Assembly (NCBI RefSeq): GCF_014635185.1
Contig: NZ_BMCM01000007.1
Location: 62,001-126,000, forward strand
DNA length: 64,000 nt
Direction of reading: 5' to 3'
Source: Microbacterium murale
GTDB taxonomy: Bacteria; Actinomycetota; Actinomycetes; Actinomycetales; Microbacteriaceae
This document shows positions 35,016-43,853 of the stretch, one piece after another (within the stretch, counting starts at the first letter, position 1; each line of letters starts with the position of its first letter). Made by a program: the position numbers and the translations under genes. The notes beneath the pieces were generated by a model, which saw only the letters and a program-made list of their open reading frames with translations, ran no database searches and was not told the DNA's origin.

Positions 35016-35705
35016 CTACGCCGTCATGACAATCGGCAGATCACGCATCACGACCACGCTGTCGAACACGGCGGCGCCTTCCGGCAGCGCGTCGAAGAAG
35101 GATGATCGCAGGCTCCGCAGGTGTGCTCCTTCCACCGTCCACGCTGTCGAGGTGAGCGTCACGGGCTCCAGGCTCACGCCGTCGTGCCGCCGCGACCATC
35201 CCACCAGGCCCGAACGGTAGAACTCCGATGCATCCTCGACAGTCGGGAACAACTCGCTCTTCCACTCGCCGCCGACTTCGACATCCGCCGCGAGGCTCTC
35301 GCCATCCGCATCCATCGTCACCGCGTAGCGGTCTTTCGACTCGTCGACCCTGAATCGTGCCTTGCGGTGCACGCCGGGGAAGGCGCGTCCGCCGAACAGC
35401 ACCGGGAACCACGCCGAGCTGTGCCGTTCGAAGATGTACACGCCGCGCCGGCGCTCACCTTCGTCGTCCCACTCGACGGCGATGCGGTGCGCGGCGTTCT
35501 CGGAGCGGAGTCCCCAGCGCCCGTGCACCCATCGCGGCCGGATGCTCTCGAGGCCGAGCACGCAGACGCCGGCGACAGCATGACCGTCGACGAGCAATGG
35601 ACGGAGGCCGTCGGGGAGCAGGCCCCGGGCGACATCCGCATCGAGGCGGTAGCTGAGGAGCAGACGCCGGCGCAGCCGCGCCTGCACCCCGCGGACGATC
35701 GTCAT
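35016..35705 (-). CDS. DUF2071 family protein
   Basis: 229-aa protein of the DUF2071 (YqjF-like, acetoacetate decarboxylase-fold) family. The N-terminal RLLLSYRLDADVARGLLPDGLRPLLVDGHAVAGVCVLGLESIRP is typical. No catalytic residue assignment is safe. The start at 35705 overlaps the ArsR-type regulator stop (ATGA), so regulator and DUF2071 gene form a coupled pair. Confidence 0.72.
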   Translation of the reverse strand: MTIVRGVQARLRRRLLLSYRLDADVARGLLPDGLRPLLVDGHAVAGVCVLGLESIRPRWVHGRWGLRSENAAHRIAVEWDDEGERRRGVYIFERHSSAWFPVLFGGRAFPGVHRKARFRVDESKDRYAVTMDADGESLAADVEVGGEWKSELFPTVEDASEFYRSGLVGWSRRHDGVSLEPVTLTSTAWTVEGAHLRSLRSSFFDALPEGAAVFDSVVVMRDLPIVMTA

Positions 35706-36079
35706 GCGCGCGCCGGTTCGTCGGCTGTGTCGGACAGGGATGCCGGCGCCGTCTCTGCGTCGGGCACGGATGCCGGGCGCCGCTTGCGCACCTCGCGCAG
35801 CACGATCTGCTCCGGGCAGACCGTGGAGAGGAAGTCCCCGACGGAGAGTGCGAGACGTCCGGACACGAGGGAGTAGAGGATCCGGTTCCCGTCTCGCCGC
35901 TCGCTCACGAGTCCCGCGCCTCGCAGCACGCGCAGATGTCGCGAGATGGTCGGTCCAGTCGCCGCGAACCGTGCGGCGATCTCCCCCGCCGCGAGCTCGC
36001 CGTCCTTCAGATCCTGGAGGATCTGCCGCCGCGTCGGATGCGCCAGTGCCTCGAACACGCTCGTGTCATCATCTTGCAT
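35702..36079 (-). CDS. ArsR-family transcriptional regulator
   Basis: 125-aa winged-helix repressor: VFEALAHPTRRQILQDLKDGELAAGEIAARFAATGPTISRHLRVLRGAGLVSERRDGNRILYSL is a standard ArsR DNA-binding domain (residues 8-72). No metal-binding cysteines are present, so it is probably not a metal sensor. It is first in a coupled pair with the DUF2071 gene, and a palindrome just upstream is a likely operator. Confidence 0.85.
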   Translation of the reverse strand: MQDDDTSVFEALAHPTRRQILQDLKDGELAAGEIAARFAATGPTISRHLRVLRGAGLVSERRDGNRILYSLVSGRLALSVGDFLSTVCPEQIVLREVRKRRPASVPDAETAPASLSDTADEPARA

Positions 36080-36090
36080 GTCTGCAATAT

Positions 36091-36118
36091 AGCACTGGTG
36101 CTAATTAGCGCACCAGCT
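36091..36118. promoter_or_regulatory. palindromic operator upstream of the ArsR gene
   Basis: CTGGTGC (36095-36101) and GCACCAG (36110-36116) are inverted arms around a central palindrome GCTAATTAGC (36100-36109). It lies 16-37 bases before the ArsR start codon, where autorepression would act. Regulator assignment is inferred from position. Confidence 0.55.
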
Positions 36119-36161
36119 TATTTTCCTGCCGGCGCCCAACCCGCCTACGCGACGAGGGTGC

Positions 36162-37568
36162 TCACGCACGCCAGACATCCGGCTTCGGCAACAGGCCGAC
36201 GCGACGCTCCAACTCAGCGGCGAGCGCGATGATCCGCCCTTCCCCACCCGGCCTGCCGATCAACTGCACGCTCACGGGATGACCCGATGCGCTCAGCGTC
36301 ACCGGTACCACGATCGCGGGCAGGCCTGCGACGTTGACGAAGCTTGAGTACGGCGCGTACCGCACCTGCTGGGAGAAGTTCTCGGGGGCGTCGGTCGGAT
36401 GGAACCAGCCGATGGGCTGCGGCGGCAGTGCAAGCGCCGGTGTGAGCACGGCGTCGAACGGAGCGAACGCGGTGATGGTCTCGCGCTCGAAGACGGTCGC
36501 CGCGGCGAGCACATCGAGCACCTGAGCGCCCGTCAACGCCCGACCTTCGCGCACCAGCCATGCGGTGATCGGCTCCACGAGCTCGAGCTGGGCATCGGTG
36601 AGCTGCATCCGTGCGGCGCTCGTGCGCCAGATGGTCGTGAACATCTCCGCATAGCCGCGCGGACGCCACTCGAACCGGTCGACGCCGTGCCCGGCATCCG
36701 CCAGCAGTGCCGTCGCGACGTCGACTGCACGCGACGCCTCGGGATCGAGCCGGATGTCTTCGGCGTCATCCCACGGAGAGACGGTCGTGACGCCGATGCG
36801 AGCGGATGCCGGAACCGCTGTCGCCGCATCCGTGAAGGCACCGGAGCCGGCGGCGGTCGTCGCATACGAATATGCGCGCCCGTTCACCTGCACGTCGAGC
36901 AGCAGCGCCGCATCCGACACGGTGCGGGCGATCGGGCCCGCCACCGGCAGCCCGCCAGGGCTGTCGAGACCGGAGGCGAACGGCACCCTCCCCCGTGACG
37001 GCTTGATTCCCACCACGCCCACCGTCGCGGCGGGGATGCGGATCGAGCCGCCGCCGTCCGATGCCGGGGCGAGCGGAAGCAGTCCCGCGGCCACCGCGGC
37101 CGCGGCGCCGCCGCTCGATCCTCCTGCACCGTTCACGGGGTTCCACGGGTCGCGTGCCGGCGGAGCGATCTGCGTCTCGGTGTAGCCGGTGAGACCGAAC
37201 TCCGGAGTGTTCGTCTTGCCGAGGCTGATGCCGCCGGCCTCGTCGAGCACCGCGGCCTGATCCGCCGTGGCCTCCGGCACGAAGTCCTGATGCAGGCGGG
37301 ATCCGAATCGCGTCGGCACTCCGGCGCGCGGTACGAGGTCCTTGTCGGCGAACGGCAGGCCCCACAGCGCCCCGGCCGGTGCCGCGTCGTCGAGTGCCGC
37401 TGCGCGCGCGAGCGCAGCATCCGCTGTCACCTCGACGAATGCTCCGATCCCGTCGTCCAAGCGGGAGATGCGATCGAGATAGTGACGGGTGAGCTCGACC
37501 GGGCTGATCTCACGGGCACGGAGCGCCGCCAGCTGTTCGATCGCCGTCAGGTCGTGGAGCTCAGCCAT
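36162..37568 (-). CDS. amidase (amidase signature family)
   Basis: 468-aa amide hydrolase. The Ser-Ser-Lys triad context is seen: Lys in GLPFADKDLVPRAG near residue 75, the Ser-rich loop GAGGSSGGAAAAVAAGLLPLAPASDGGGSIRIPA near 148-180, and GIKPSRGRVPF. Length and spacing fit GatA-type stand-alone amidases. No gatB or gatC is adjacent, and the C-terminal part differs from GatA, so a catabolic amidase is more likely. Substrate unknown. Confidence 0.85.
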   Translation of the reverse strand: MAELHDLTAIEQLAALRAREISPVELTRHYLDRISRLDDGIGAFVEVTADAALARAAALDDAAPAGALWGLPFADKDLVPRAGVPTRFGSRLHQDFVPEATADQAAVLDEAGGISLGKTNTPEFGLTGYTETQIAPPARDPWNPVNGAGGSSGGAAAAVAAGLLPLAPASDGGGSIRIPAATVGVVGIKPSRGRVPFASGLDSPGGLPVAGPIARTVSDAALLLDVQVNGRAYSYATTAAGSGAFTDAATAVPASARIGVTTVSPWDDAEDIRLDPEASRAVDVATALLADAGHGVDRFEWRPRGYAEMFTTIWRTSAARMQLTDAQLELVEPITAWLVREGRALTGAQVLDVLAAATVFERETITAFAPFDAVLTPALALPPQPIGWFHPTDAPENFSQQVRYAPYSSFVNVAGLPAIVVPVTLSASGHPVSVQLIGRPGGEGRIIALAAELERRVGLLPKPDVWRA

Positions 37569-37577
37569 ACCTCGAGC

Positions 37578-38537
37578 CTACGGGCGCGTGCGGTTACGAG
37601 CTCCCGATCCATACCTGTCTGCCAGCGTTGCGAACGCCGCCACCAGCTCGGGCGGCTCGATCGGTTCGATCGCGGCGTCGAAACGGCCGAACGATGCGGC
37701 GAGCGCGACCCACGACCACGACCCGGCGTCGATCATCGTCCTGCCGTCGCCCGAGGCTTCAGCGACCGCGTCGCCCAGGAACGGGCTCACTGCTCGGAGC
37801 GGAAGATCGACGATGACCCGCCCGCGGCATGGCCAGACATCGTGCGCCTTCGAACCTTTGAACCGTGCAGACACGAAGGCCCGCACATCGCCGCCCGGCA
37901 CCTCCCGCCGAACGAAGCGCGGGCCGTTCGGGATGCGCGGCGCGATGCGGTCGGCGCGGAAGATGCGCCAGTCGTCCTTGTCGAGATCCCACGCGATCAG
38001 GTACCAGCGCGCGTCCGAGGTCACCAGGTGGTGCGGCTCGACGCGGCGTCGGTCCTCAGACACGCCGTAGTCGAATCGCAGTGTCTCGCCTGCGTGGATC
38101 GCCGCGGCGAGCGCGACCAGTACGTCCGGCGAAGCCGCGTCCGCATCCGCCTGCCGCAACGGCGTGACCTTCAGCGCGTCGAGCCGGTGCCGCAAACGCG
38201 AGGGCATCACCTGCCGCACGGTCGTCAGAGCGCGCACAGCCGCCTCTTCGATGCCCGCTCCCATCGCTGTCGCCGACTGCAGAGCGAACCCGATCGCGAT
38301 GGCCTGGTCGTCATCGAAGAGAAGCGGCGGCAGTTCGGAGCCCGCGTCGAGCCGGTATCCGCCCTCCGGTCCTTTCGTCGCCTGGACCCGGTAGCCCATC
38401 TCACGTAGCCGATCCACATCTCGGCGCACCGTGCGCGGACTGATCTCGAGGCGCTCGGCCAGCGTCTTGCCCGGCCAGTCGCGACGGGTCTGCAGCAGCG
38501 ACAGCAGCACGAGCAGTCGAGAGGTGGTCGAGGGCAT
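37578..38537 (-). CDS. WYL-domain transcriptional regulator (YafY/DeoR-like)
   Basis: 319-aa regulator. An N-terminal winged helix (residues 4-60: RLLVLLSLLQTRRDWPGKTLAERLEISPRTVRRDVDRLREMGYRVQATKG) is followed by a WYL ligand-sensing domain (about 140-215, with HHLVTSDARWYLIAWDLDKDDWRIFRADRI) and a WCX-type C-terminal domain. It is divergent from the VOC protein gene at 38635 and probably regulates it. Ligand unknown. Confidence 0.85.
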   Translation of the reverse strand: MPSTTSRLLVLLSLLQTRRDWPGKTLAERLEISPRTVRRDVDRLREMGYRVQATKGPEGGYRLDAGSELPPLLFDDDQAIAIGFALQSATAMGAGIEEAAVRALTTVRQVMPSRLRHRLDALKVTPLRQADADAASPDVLVALAAAIHAGETLRFDYGVSEDRRRVEPHHLVTSDARWYLIAWDLDKDDWRIFRADRIAPRIPNGPRFVRREVPGGDVRAFVSARFKGSKAHDVWPCRGRVIVDLPLRAVSPFLGDAVAEASGDGRTMIDAGSWSWVALAASFGRFDAAIEPIEPPELVAAFATLADRYGSGARNRTRP

Positions 38538-38634
38538 GTGTTCAGATTAGATCGAGTAGAGGCCAGAAACTGACCTGTTCCCCTGGGAGCGTGGTCTTCA
38601 CCCGGAACCACCGGCCAGATACAGAGGAGCGACC

Positions 38635-39060
38635 ATGTCGATCACCACCACGACCCATCTCAACTTCCGCGGCGAAGCCCGAGCGGCGCTGGAGTTCTAC
38701 CAGTCCGTGTTCGGCGGCGATCTCGCCGCGATCACCTACGCCGACGCTCACGCCGTCACGGCCGCCGACGAGGCTCAGCAGATCATGTGGGGACAGGTCG
38801 CCTCGGCCGACGGTTTCCGCGTCATGGCCTACGACGTTCCGGCGCACACCCCGTACGACCCGGGCACGATCCCGGTGTTCATCTCGGTGCGCGGCGCCGA
38901 CGCCGCGCAGATCACCCGTTATTGGGAGAAGCTCGCCGACGATTCAGCGATCATCGTTCCCCTCGGGCAGGCCGCATGGGCGCCGCTGTACGGCATGCTC
39001 AAGGACCGCTTCGGCGTCACCTGGGTGCTTGATGTCGAGGCCACCTGGCCTGCGAGCTGA
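38635..39060 (+). CDS. VOC-family protein (PhnB-like glyoxalase fold)
   Basis: 141-aa protein of the vicinal oxygen chelate superfamily, PhnB/DUF1338-free subgroup: THLNFRGEARAALEFYQSVFGGDLAAITYADAHA at the N-terminus and a second beta-alpha-beta-beta-beta module ending LKDRFGVTWVLDVE. These proteins are widespread and mostly of unknown activity; a single metal ligand pattern cannot be assigned. GAGGAGC lies 5 bases before the ATG. It is divergent from the WYL regulator and followed by a strong terminator. Confidence 0.82.
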   Translation: MSITTTTHLNFRGEARAALEFYQSVFGGDLAAITYADAHAVTAADEAQQIMWGQVASADGFRVMAYDVPAHTPYDPGTIPVFISVRGADAAQITRYWEKLADDSAIIVPLGQAAWAPLYGMLKDRFGVTWVLDVEATWPAS

Positions 39061-39068
39061 CGCGACCG

Positions 39069-39100
39069 GATGCGGGGGCCGTCCGTAAGGCCCCCGCATC
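39069..39100. terminator. rho-independent terminator between convergent genes
   Basis: A perfect 12-bp stem, GATGCGGGGGCC (39069-39080) with GGCCCCCGCATC (39089-39100), and an 8-base loop. It serves the VOC gene and, in reverse, the small membrane protein gene. Confidence 0.8.
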
Positions 39101-39105
39101 CCTCC

Positions 39106-39342
39106 TCACTGCCTGGGCGGGATGCCGTGCTGCTGCGTGTTCGGCGGCCCCGCGTACGGGCCGCCGGGTCGCTGACCGGCACGCTCCGCATCTGCGCGCA
39201 GGATGCCGTTCTTCACGGCGGTGCGCATGAGTAGGTACCCGATCCACAGCATCAGTGCGATGGTGCCGAGATAGATCACCAGGCCGAAGATGATGACGCC
39301 GATACCGAGGCCTGCGGCCATTCCTGAATAGTCGTTGTCCAT
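39106..39342 (-). CDS. small membrane protein
   Basis: 78-aa protein, MDNDYSGMAAGLGIGVIIFGLVIYLGTIALMLWIGYLLM, with one long or two short hydrophobic helices (about residues 10-40), then a charged stretch and a Pro/Gly/Gln tail. The ATG at 39342 is preferred to the GTG two codons upstream. Function unknown. Confidence 0.55.
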   Translation of the reverse strand: MDNDYSGMAAGLGIGVIIFGLVIYLGTIALMLWIGYLLMRTAVKNGILRADAERAGQRPGGPYAGPPNTQQHGIPPRQ

Positions 39343-39400
39343 GCCCACAAGCTAGCGAACGGGTTGCGCCGCCGAAAGAGCTTGCAAGAACGGCTGTTCG

Positions 39401-39949
39401 TCAGCGCGACGTGATCCCGTTGATCAGCAGTTCGATTGCAGCTCTCGACTCCGACGCCCAGAGCGGACGATCGACCGTGGACCCGATGCCGTGCAGCACC
39501 ACCATCACGGCCCCCGATGAGACACCTTCACGGATGGCGCCGTCGGCGGCTGCGCGGTCCATCAGCTCGGCGACGGTGCGCTCCAGTTCACTTCCCCCCT
39601 CGGCTTGGACGCGAGATCCCACCAGAGCGCCGAGTGTGCGTGCCAGTGCCTCGTGCGCGACGACGTACTCCACGAAGCCTCGCAGGAACGCCTCGAGGCT
39701 CTTTCCGGCGGGTTCCGTCGAATCGCGGGCGCGCTCGCACAGCGCGGTCACCTCATCCTGATACACCGCTGCTGCCAGTGCTTCCCGAGTGGGGAAGTGC
39801 CGATAGAGAGTCCCTACGCCGACGCCCGCACGGCTCGCGAAGTCATCGAATCGCAGCTGATCGCCACGGTCGAACGCCGTCCTCGCGGCCGCCACGATCG
39901 CGTCCCGATTGCGGCGGGCGTCAGCCCGCATCGCCCGCTCTTCGGCCAT
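39401..39949 (-). CDS. TetR-family transcriptional regulator
   Basis: 182-aa repressor. The N-terminal helix-turn-helix (RRNRDAIVAAARTAFDRGDQLRFDDFASRAGVGVGTLYRHFPTREALAAAVYQDE) is canonical; the C-terminal ligand-binding half is helical. The ATG at 39949 (MAEERAMRADARRN) has a GGAGGG ribosome site directly upstream and is chosen over two earlier ATGs. It is divergent from the ketopantoate reductase-like gene across paired operators. Confidence 0.85.
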   Translation of the reverse strand: MAEERAMRADARRNRDAIVAAARTAFDRGDQLRFDDFASRAGVGVGTLYRHFPTREALAAAVYQDEVTALCERARDSTEPAGKSLEAFLRGFVEYVVAHEALARTLGALVGSRVQAEGGSELERTVAELMDRAAADGAIREGVSSGAVMVVLHGIGSTVDRPLWASESRAAIELLINGITSR

Positions 39950-39964
39950 CCGCCCTCCCTTTGA

Positions 39965-40011
39965 CATCCGGAGATGGTTTCCATATCGTAGCATCCGGAG
40001 ATCATCTCCAT
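39965..40011. promoter_or_regulatory. paired operators between TetR and the reductase gene
   Basis: Two 20-bp copies, 39965-39984 and 39992-40011, with a 27-bp period, both reading CATCCGGAGAT-N2-T-TCCAT in style. The second holds a perfect palindrome GGAGAT-C-ATCTCC (39997-40009). They fill the divergent promoter region, so the TetR protein probably controls both its own gene and the gene at 40041. Confidence 0.65.
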
Positions 40012-40040
40012 TTATGGGACGACATGGAGAGAGACTGAAG

Positions 40041-40988
40041 ATGCGAGTTCTGATGTTCGGCCGCGGCGTGATCTCGACGATCTACGGTCATGCGTTGCAG
40101 GCAGCCGGACACGACGTCGAGTTCTACGTCCGCGAGGGCCGCGCGCAGCAGTACGTCGACGAGGTCGTGTTGGATCTCATCGACGCGCGCCGCACGCCGC
40201 TGGGCAGGCACGCCCGTCACGTCGTCCCGACCCGATTGCGGGAGTCCTTCGGACCTGGCGACGGGTTCGACCTGGTCGTGCTCAGCGTCGGCCACCATCA
40301 CCTCGAAGCCGCGTCCGCATTTCTCGCTCCCCGGTTGGGCGACGCGACGGTGCTCGTGTTGGGCAACGTGTGGGAGGAGCCCCTCTCCGCGGTCGCGCCC
40401 ATCCCGGCGTCCCAGGTCGTGTTCGGGTTCCCGCAGGCCGGCGGTGGCTTCGCAGAAGATGGCATCCTGCACGGCGCGATGATGCGCACCGTGATCCTGG
40501 GTGCGGCCGGTGCGGCGCCCAGTTCAAGGGAACTCGCTGTGCAGGATGCGTTCCGACGGGCGGGCTTCACCATCAGTGAGGAGAAGGACATGCGCGGGTG
40601 GCTGTGGTTGCACTTCGCCGCCGATGCCGGCATGCATGCGCAGGGCCTTCGGCACGGCGGGCTGGCGAGCATGATCGGCGACCGTCGGGCATTCCGGGAC
40701 GCATTCCTGACCGGTCGAGAGCTGCTGCCGGTGCTCGAAGCCCGAGGTGTCGACCTCCGTCGACACCGACGCGCCATGCTCCCTCATCGGCTGCCGGCGC
40801 AGACCGGTGCCGTCATGGCGTGGGCGAGCGCCCGGTTCCGAATCGCTCAGGTCAGCCTGGCAGCGCACACCGATCCGCGCGCCGGCGAGCCCATTGCCGT
40901 CCTCCGCGACGCGCTGCTCGAGGCTCGTCGGCTGGGCATCCCGACCCCGCGCCTCGAAGCGACCCTTCAGGACGAAGGCGTGCGTTGA
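40041..40988 (+). CDS. ketopantoate reductase-like oxidoreductase (ApbA/PanE fold)
   Basis: 315-aa NADPH-binding protein: MRVLMFGRGVISTIYGHALQAAGHDVEFYVREG is the PanE-type Rossmann start (G-x-G-x-I), followed by VVLSVGHHHLE and the C-terminal helical domain. Control by a dedicated TetR regulator suggests a conditional role rather than pantothenate synthesis (inference). ATG 40041 is preceded by GGAGAGAGACTGAAG. Confidence 0.72.
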   Translation: MRVLMFGRGVISTIYGHALQAAGHDVEFYVREGRAQQYVDEVVLDLIDARRTPLGRHARHVVPTRLRESFGPGDGFDLVVLSVGHHHLEAASAFLAPRLGDATVLVLGNVWEEPLSAVAPIPASQVVFGFPQAGGGFAEDGILHGAMMRTVILGAAGAAPSSRELAVQDAFRRAGFTISEEKDMRGWLWLHFAADAGMHAQGLRHGGLASMIGDRRAFRDAFLTGRELLPVLEARGVDLRRHRRAMLPHRLPAQTGAVMAWASARFRIAQVSLAAHTDPRAGEPIAVLRDALLEARRLGIPTPRLEATLQDEGVR

Positions 40989-40997
40989 ACTCTGTGT

Positions 40998-42029
40998 CTA
41001 CGCCCGACCGAACTGCGCCACGGCGGGGCAGTCGAACGGGTCGGCACCCGCAGAGAGTCCTACTCGGTTCAGGTACTGGATGACGATCGCGTACGACTTG
41101 AGAAGGCTGGTCTCGGTGTACGGCACGTCGTTGGAGAGGCAGTAGTCGCGCACGATCTCCCTGGCCTTCGCCAGGTGCGGGCGGGGCATGTTCGGGAACA
41201 GGTGATGCTCTACCTGGTAGTTGAGACCGCCCATGAAGATGGTCACCCACCAGCCGCCGGAGATGTTGCGGGAGGTACGGACCTGCTTCGTGAAGAAGTC
41301 GAGGCGCGCGCCAGGTTCGATGATCGGCATGCCCTTGTGGTTCGGAGCGAACGCCGCACCCATGTAGACGCCGAAGACGGCGAGCTGCACGCCCATGAAG
41401 GCGAATGCCATTCCGAGCGGGAGGAGCAGGAAGACCGGCACCAGCACGGCAGCCAGGCGGGCGGTGATGAGGCCCAGTTCGATCCAGCGGCCCTTGACGC
41501 CCTTCTTCGTGAGCAGGTACTTGAGGCCGAGGTAGTGCAGGTTCAGGCCCTCGAGCGTCAGCAGCGGGAAGAACAGCCACCCCTGCTTGCGGGTGATCAG
41601 GCGGATCAGGCCCCGTGACTTGGCGGCGTCCTCTTCGAGGAACGAGACCGTATCGACTTCGATGTCGGGGTCCTTGCCGACCTGATTGGGGTTGCCGTGG
41701 TGCTTGGTGTGCTTGTTGTCCCACCACGAGTAGCTCATGCCGACGAGCCCTACGAGCACGCGCGCAAGCCGGAAGTTCGCCGGCCCGGACGTGAGCACCT
41801 GCCGGTGCGCAGCCTCGTGGGCGACGAAGGCGATCTGCGTGAAGATGATGCCGAGCGCGCCGGCGATGAGCAGCTGGAACCAGCTGTCGCCGAGCAGAAT
41901 GAATCCGGTGACCGCTCCGCCGAGCGCGAGCGCGATGCCCAGCGCGTTGACGAGATAGAACCATTTGGTGCGCTGCAGCAGGCCCATCTCACGGACGACC
42001 TGCGAGACGTTCTTGAATGCGCGCGCCAT
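40998..42029 (-). CDS. membrane fatty acid desaturase
   Basis: 343-aa di-iron membrane desaturase. Three histidine boxes are present: HEAAHRQ, HTKHHGNPNQ and QVEHHLFP, between four predicted transmembrane helices (for example FYLVNALGIALALGGAVTGFILL and FQLLIAGALGIIFTQIAFVA). It introduces a double bond in membrane acyl chains using O2 and electrons from a ferredoxin or cytochrome partner. The ATG at 42029 begins MARAFKNVSQVVREMG. The 218-bp space upstream holds no gene; a weak iron-box-like sequence there was not accepted. Confidence 0.88.
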   Translation of the reverse strand: MARAFKNVSQVVREMGLLQRTKWFYLVNALGIALALGGAVTGFILLGDSWFQLLIAGALGIIFTQIAFVAHEAAHRQVLTSGPANFRLARVLVGLVGMSYSWWDNKHTKHHGNPNQVGKDPDIEVDTVSFLEEDAAKSRGLIRLITRKQGWLFFPLLTLEGLNLHYLGLKYLLTKKGVKGRWIELGLITARLAAVLVPVFLLLPLGMAFAFMGVQLAVFGVYMGAAFAPNHKGMPIIEPGARLDFFTKQVRTSRNISGGWWVTIFMGGLNYQVEHHLFPNMPRPHLAKAREIVRDYCLSNDVPYTETSLLKSYAIVIQYLNRVGLSAGADPFDCPAVAQFGRA

Positions 42030-42247
42030 GGGTGGGAAGTCAGCATCGCCTGCGTACGTCTGACGTACCGGTCCGAGTGTGCTGGTCGTTTCGACGACCG
42101 TTGATGTGGAGATGTTGCTCTCCTGTCGATCGGAGCCCTTGAGCTATGAAAGCCAAGGGCAGTTGCCGATCGCTTACCTCAGGCTAACGCGACCCGCATA
42201 CGCGGGTGGGCATACGTTTCTCAGCTTTCGGGGGTGCGAATCGACGA

Positions 42248-42526
42248 TCACGAACGCGCACGGCTGAGGTGGCGGCGCAGGGTCTGCGTGATCGAGCGGG
42301 TCTTCCGACGACCTGAGCCGTCGAGGGCGCGCCGCGCGTCGGCGAGCGTGGCGAATGCGCCGAGTTCGGTGCCGTGGCTGTCACGGGTGACGTGACGTGC
42401 ACCGTCGAGCTCGACGAAACCGGCGAATTCGCCGTCTCGGGTCGCGACGTGCACATCGTCATCTGCCTGTTTCCAGGTCAGTGGTGCGGATGGATGAGTG
42501 GAGGTACTGCTCATTGTGATGCTCAT
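42248..42526 (-). CDS. small conserved hypothetical protein
   Basis: 92-aa protein: LTWKQADDDVHVATRDGEFAGFVELDGARHVTRDSHGTELGAFATLADARRALDGSG is a compact alpha/beta core, followed by a basic tail RRKTRSITQTLRRHLSRARS. I recall close relatives in Microbacteriaceae annotated hypothetical. The start could be ATG 42526 or 42514; neither has a strong ribosome site. Confidence 0.55.
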   Translation of the reverse strand: MSITMSSTSTHPSAPLTWKQADDDVHVATRDGEFAGFVELDGARHVTRDSHGTELGAFATLADARRALDGSGRRKTRSITQTLRRHLSRARS

Positions 42527-42777
42527 TGCTTGGTGTGGGCGCGCGCGTGCGCGCCTCATGTACTCGAGATCGAGAGCGGATGCCGCGCGCGTCGGTGCTA
42601 CGCGGTCCTTTACGGCCCTGATCAGTGGCGACGTGATGCGCCGAAATCACGGCGAATCCTTCACGTTGCAGGATCAGTCTAGCAGGTGCAGACGGAAGGC
42701 GTGCTTTCAGCTCGCTGCGGCAATGACGTCCGTCTCGTTCACCGACTCCGGCGCCCGGATCCGATGCCCTCGTGAGG

Positions 42778-43764
42778 TCAGTTGGCCGGCGGTGCGCCGC
42801 CGCCGCCGGGGCCCCCGCCGTCTCCACCAGGGGCGGCGCCGGCAGTCGGCGTCGTGGTGGTGTCGACACGCACCTGCAGAGTCGCGTTGTACCCGCTCGT
42901 CGCATCGCCCGTGACGGTGGCCAGTTGCAGGGCCCCGCCGTCATCTCCGAACACGTTGTCGCTGTCGAGCGTGACGTTCGCCAGGTTCTGAGCCGATCCG
43001 GTGTAGCGAGAATCCGCGTACACGGTGTCGCAGGCGCCTTGCGCAAGCGCGATCTGCGACGTCGCGATGGCGCTCGTCGAATCCGTGATGGCGTCGGCAT
43101 CTGGATACACCTCGAAGTGGATGTGCGGCCAGCGACCGGAATAGCAGCCGGGGAAGATCGAGGTGAACGACACCTTGCCGTCGGCATCCGCCACCTGCAC
43201 GCCCCGCAGATAGGTGACATCCTCCAGCCCGCTGGAATACATCGAATACTCGCCCCCGGCCGTGCAGTGCCACGCGTACACGGCGACCGCCGCGAACGGG
43301 ATGTCGCCGTTGGCCATGTCGAGAACTTCCAACTCGAAGGTGAGCGGCACGCCGTCGGCTGTCACCGACCCGTCGATCGAGGATCGGATGTCCTGACGGA
43401 CGATGCCGGAGTCCTCCAACACATCCGGTCCGTTCGATCCGTCTCCGGGATAGGGTCCGGCGGTCTCGTCCGGGATCTCGGCGGCGGCCGCCGGGGTGGT
43501 GGAGGTGGTCGAGTCCGTCGAGGATTCGCCGGTGGTGGCGGACGCTGAGGCCCCACTGGAACTCGACGTCGCAGGAGCGCACGCCGCCAGCACGACGGCG
43601 CCGACCCCGAGACCTGCAAGACCGAGGACTCCTCGGCGACTCAACAGAGTGCGAATGTCGAACGGCGCCCCTTGGTCGACGACCTCCTCGTCCGGATGAT
43701 CGAGCAGACGCCCCTCGTAGGTGGGGCCCTGCGGCGTCTGGATCGGGTCGGGAATGCGGCTCAT
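42778..43764 (-). CDS. Tat-exported intradiol dioxygenase-like lipoprotein
   Basis: 328-aa surface protein. An N-terminal LLSRRGVLGLAGLGVGAVVLAACAP combines a twin-arginine motif with lipobox LAAC near residue 56. A Ser/Thr linker follows, then the intradiol ring-cleavage dioxygenase beta-sandwich (protocatechuate 3,4-dioxygenase family) with candidate non-haem Fe(III) ligands in VAVYAWHCTAGGEYSMYSS and SGRWPHIHFEVYPD. The end is a Gly/Pro tail. Most characterised intradiol enzymes are cytosolic, so the lipoprotein form is notable. ATG 43764 has GAGGAG 6 bases upstream. Confidence 0.8.
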   Translation of the reverse strand: MSRIPDPIQTPQGPTYEGRLLDHPDEEVVDQGAPFDIRTLLSRRGVLGLAGLGVGAVVLAACAPATSSSSGASASATTGESSTDSTTSTTPAAAAEIPDETAGPYPGDGSNGPDVLEDSGIVRQDIRSSIDGSVTADGVPLTFELEVLDMANGDIPFAAVAVYAWHCTAGGEYSMYSSGLEDVTYLRGVQVADADGKVSFTSIFPGCYSGRWPHIHFEVYPDADAITDSTSAIATSQIALAQGACDTVYADSRYTGSAQNLANVTLDSDNVFGDDGGALQLATVTGDATSGYNATLQVRVDTTTTPTAGAAPGGDGGGPGGGGAPPAN

Positions 43765-43853
43765 GCTGTGCTCCTCACGTCGTGAACCGGATGTGGATGG
43801 TTCAAGAGTCACGGAGCAACTGATCCCGACGCTCTGCGGGGCCTATGCCCCAA

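Noticed and set aside
42170-42190. DtxR/IdeR-like iron box (TTACCTCAGGCTAACG) upstream of the desaturase
   Set aside because: Several mismatches to the 19-bp consensus and about 145 bp from the start codon; not strong enough to call.
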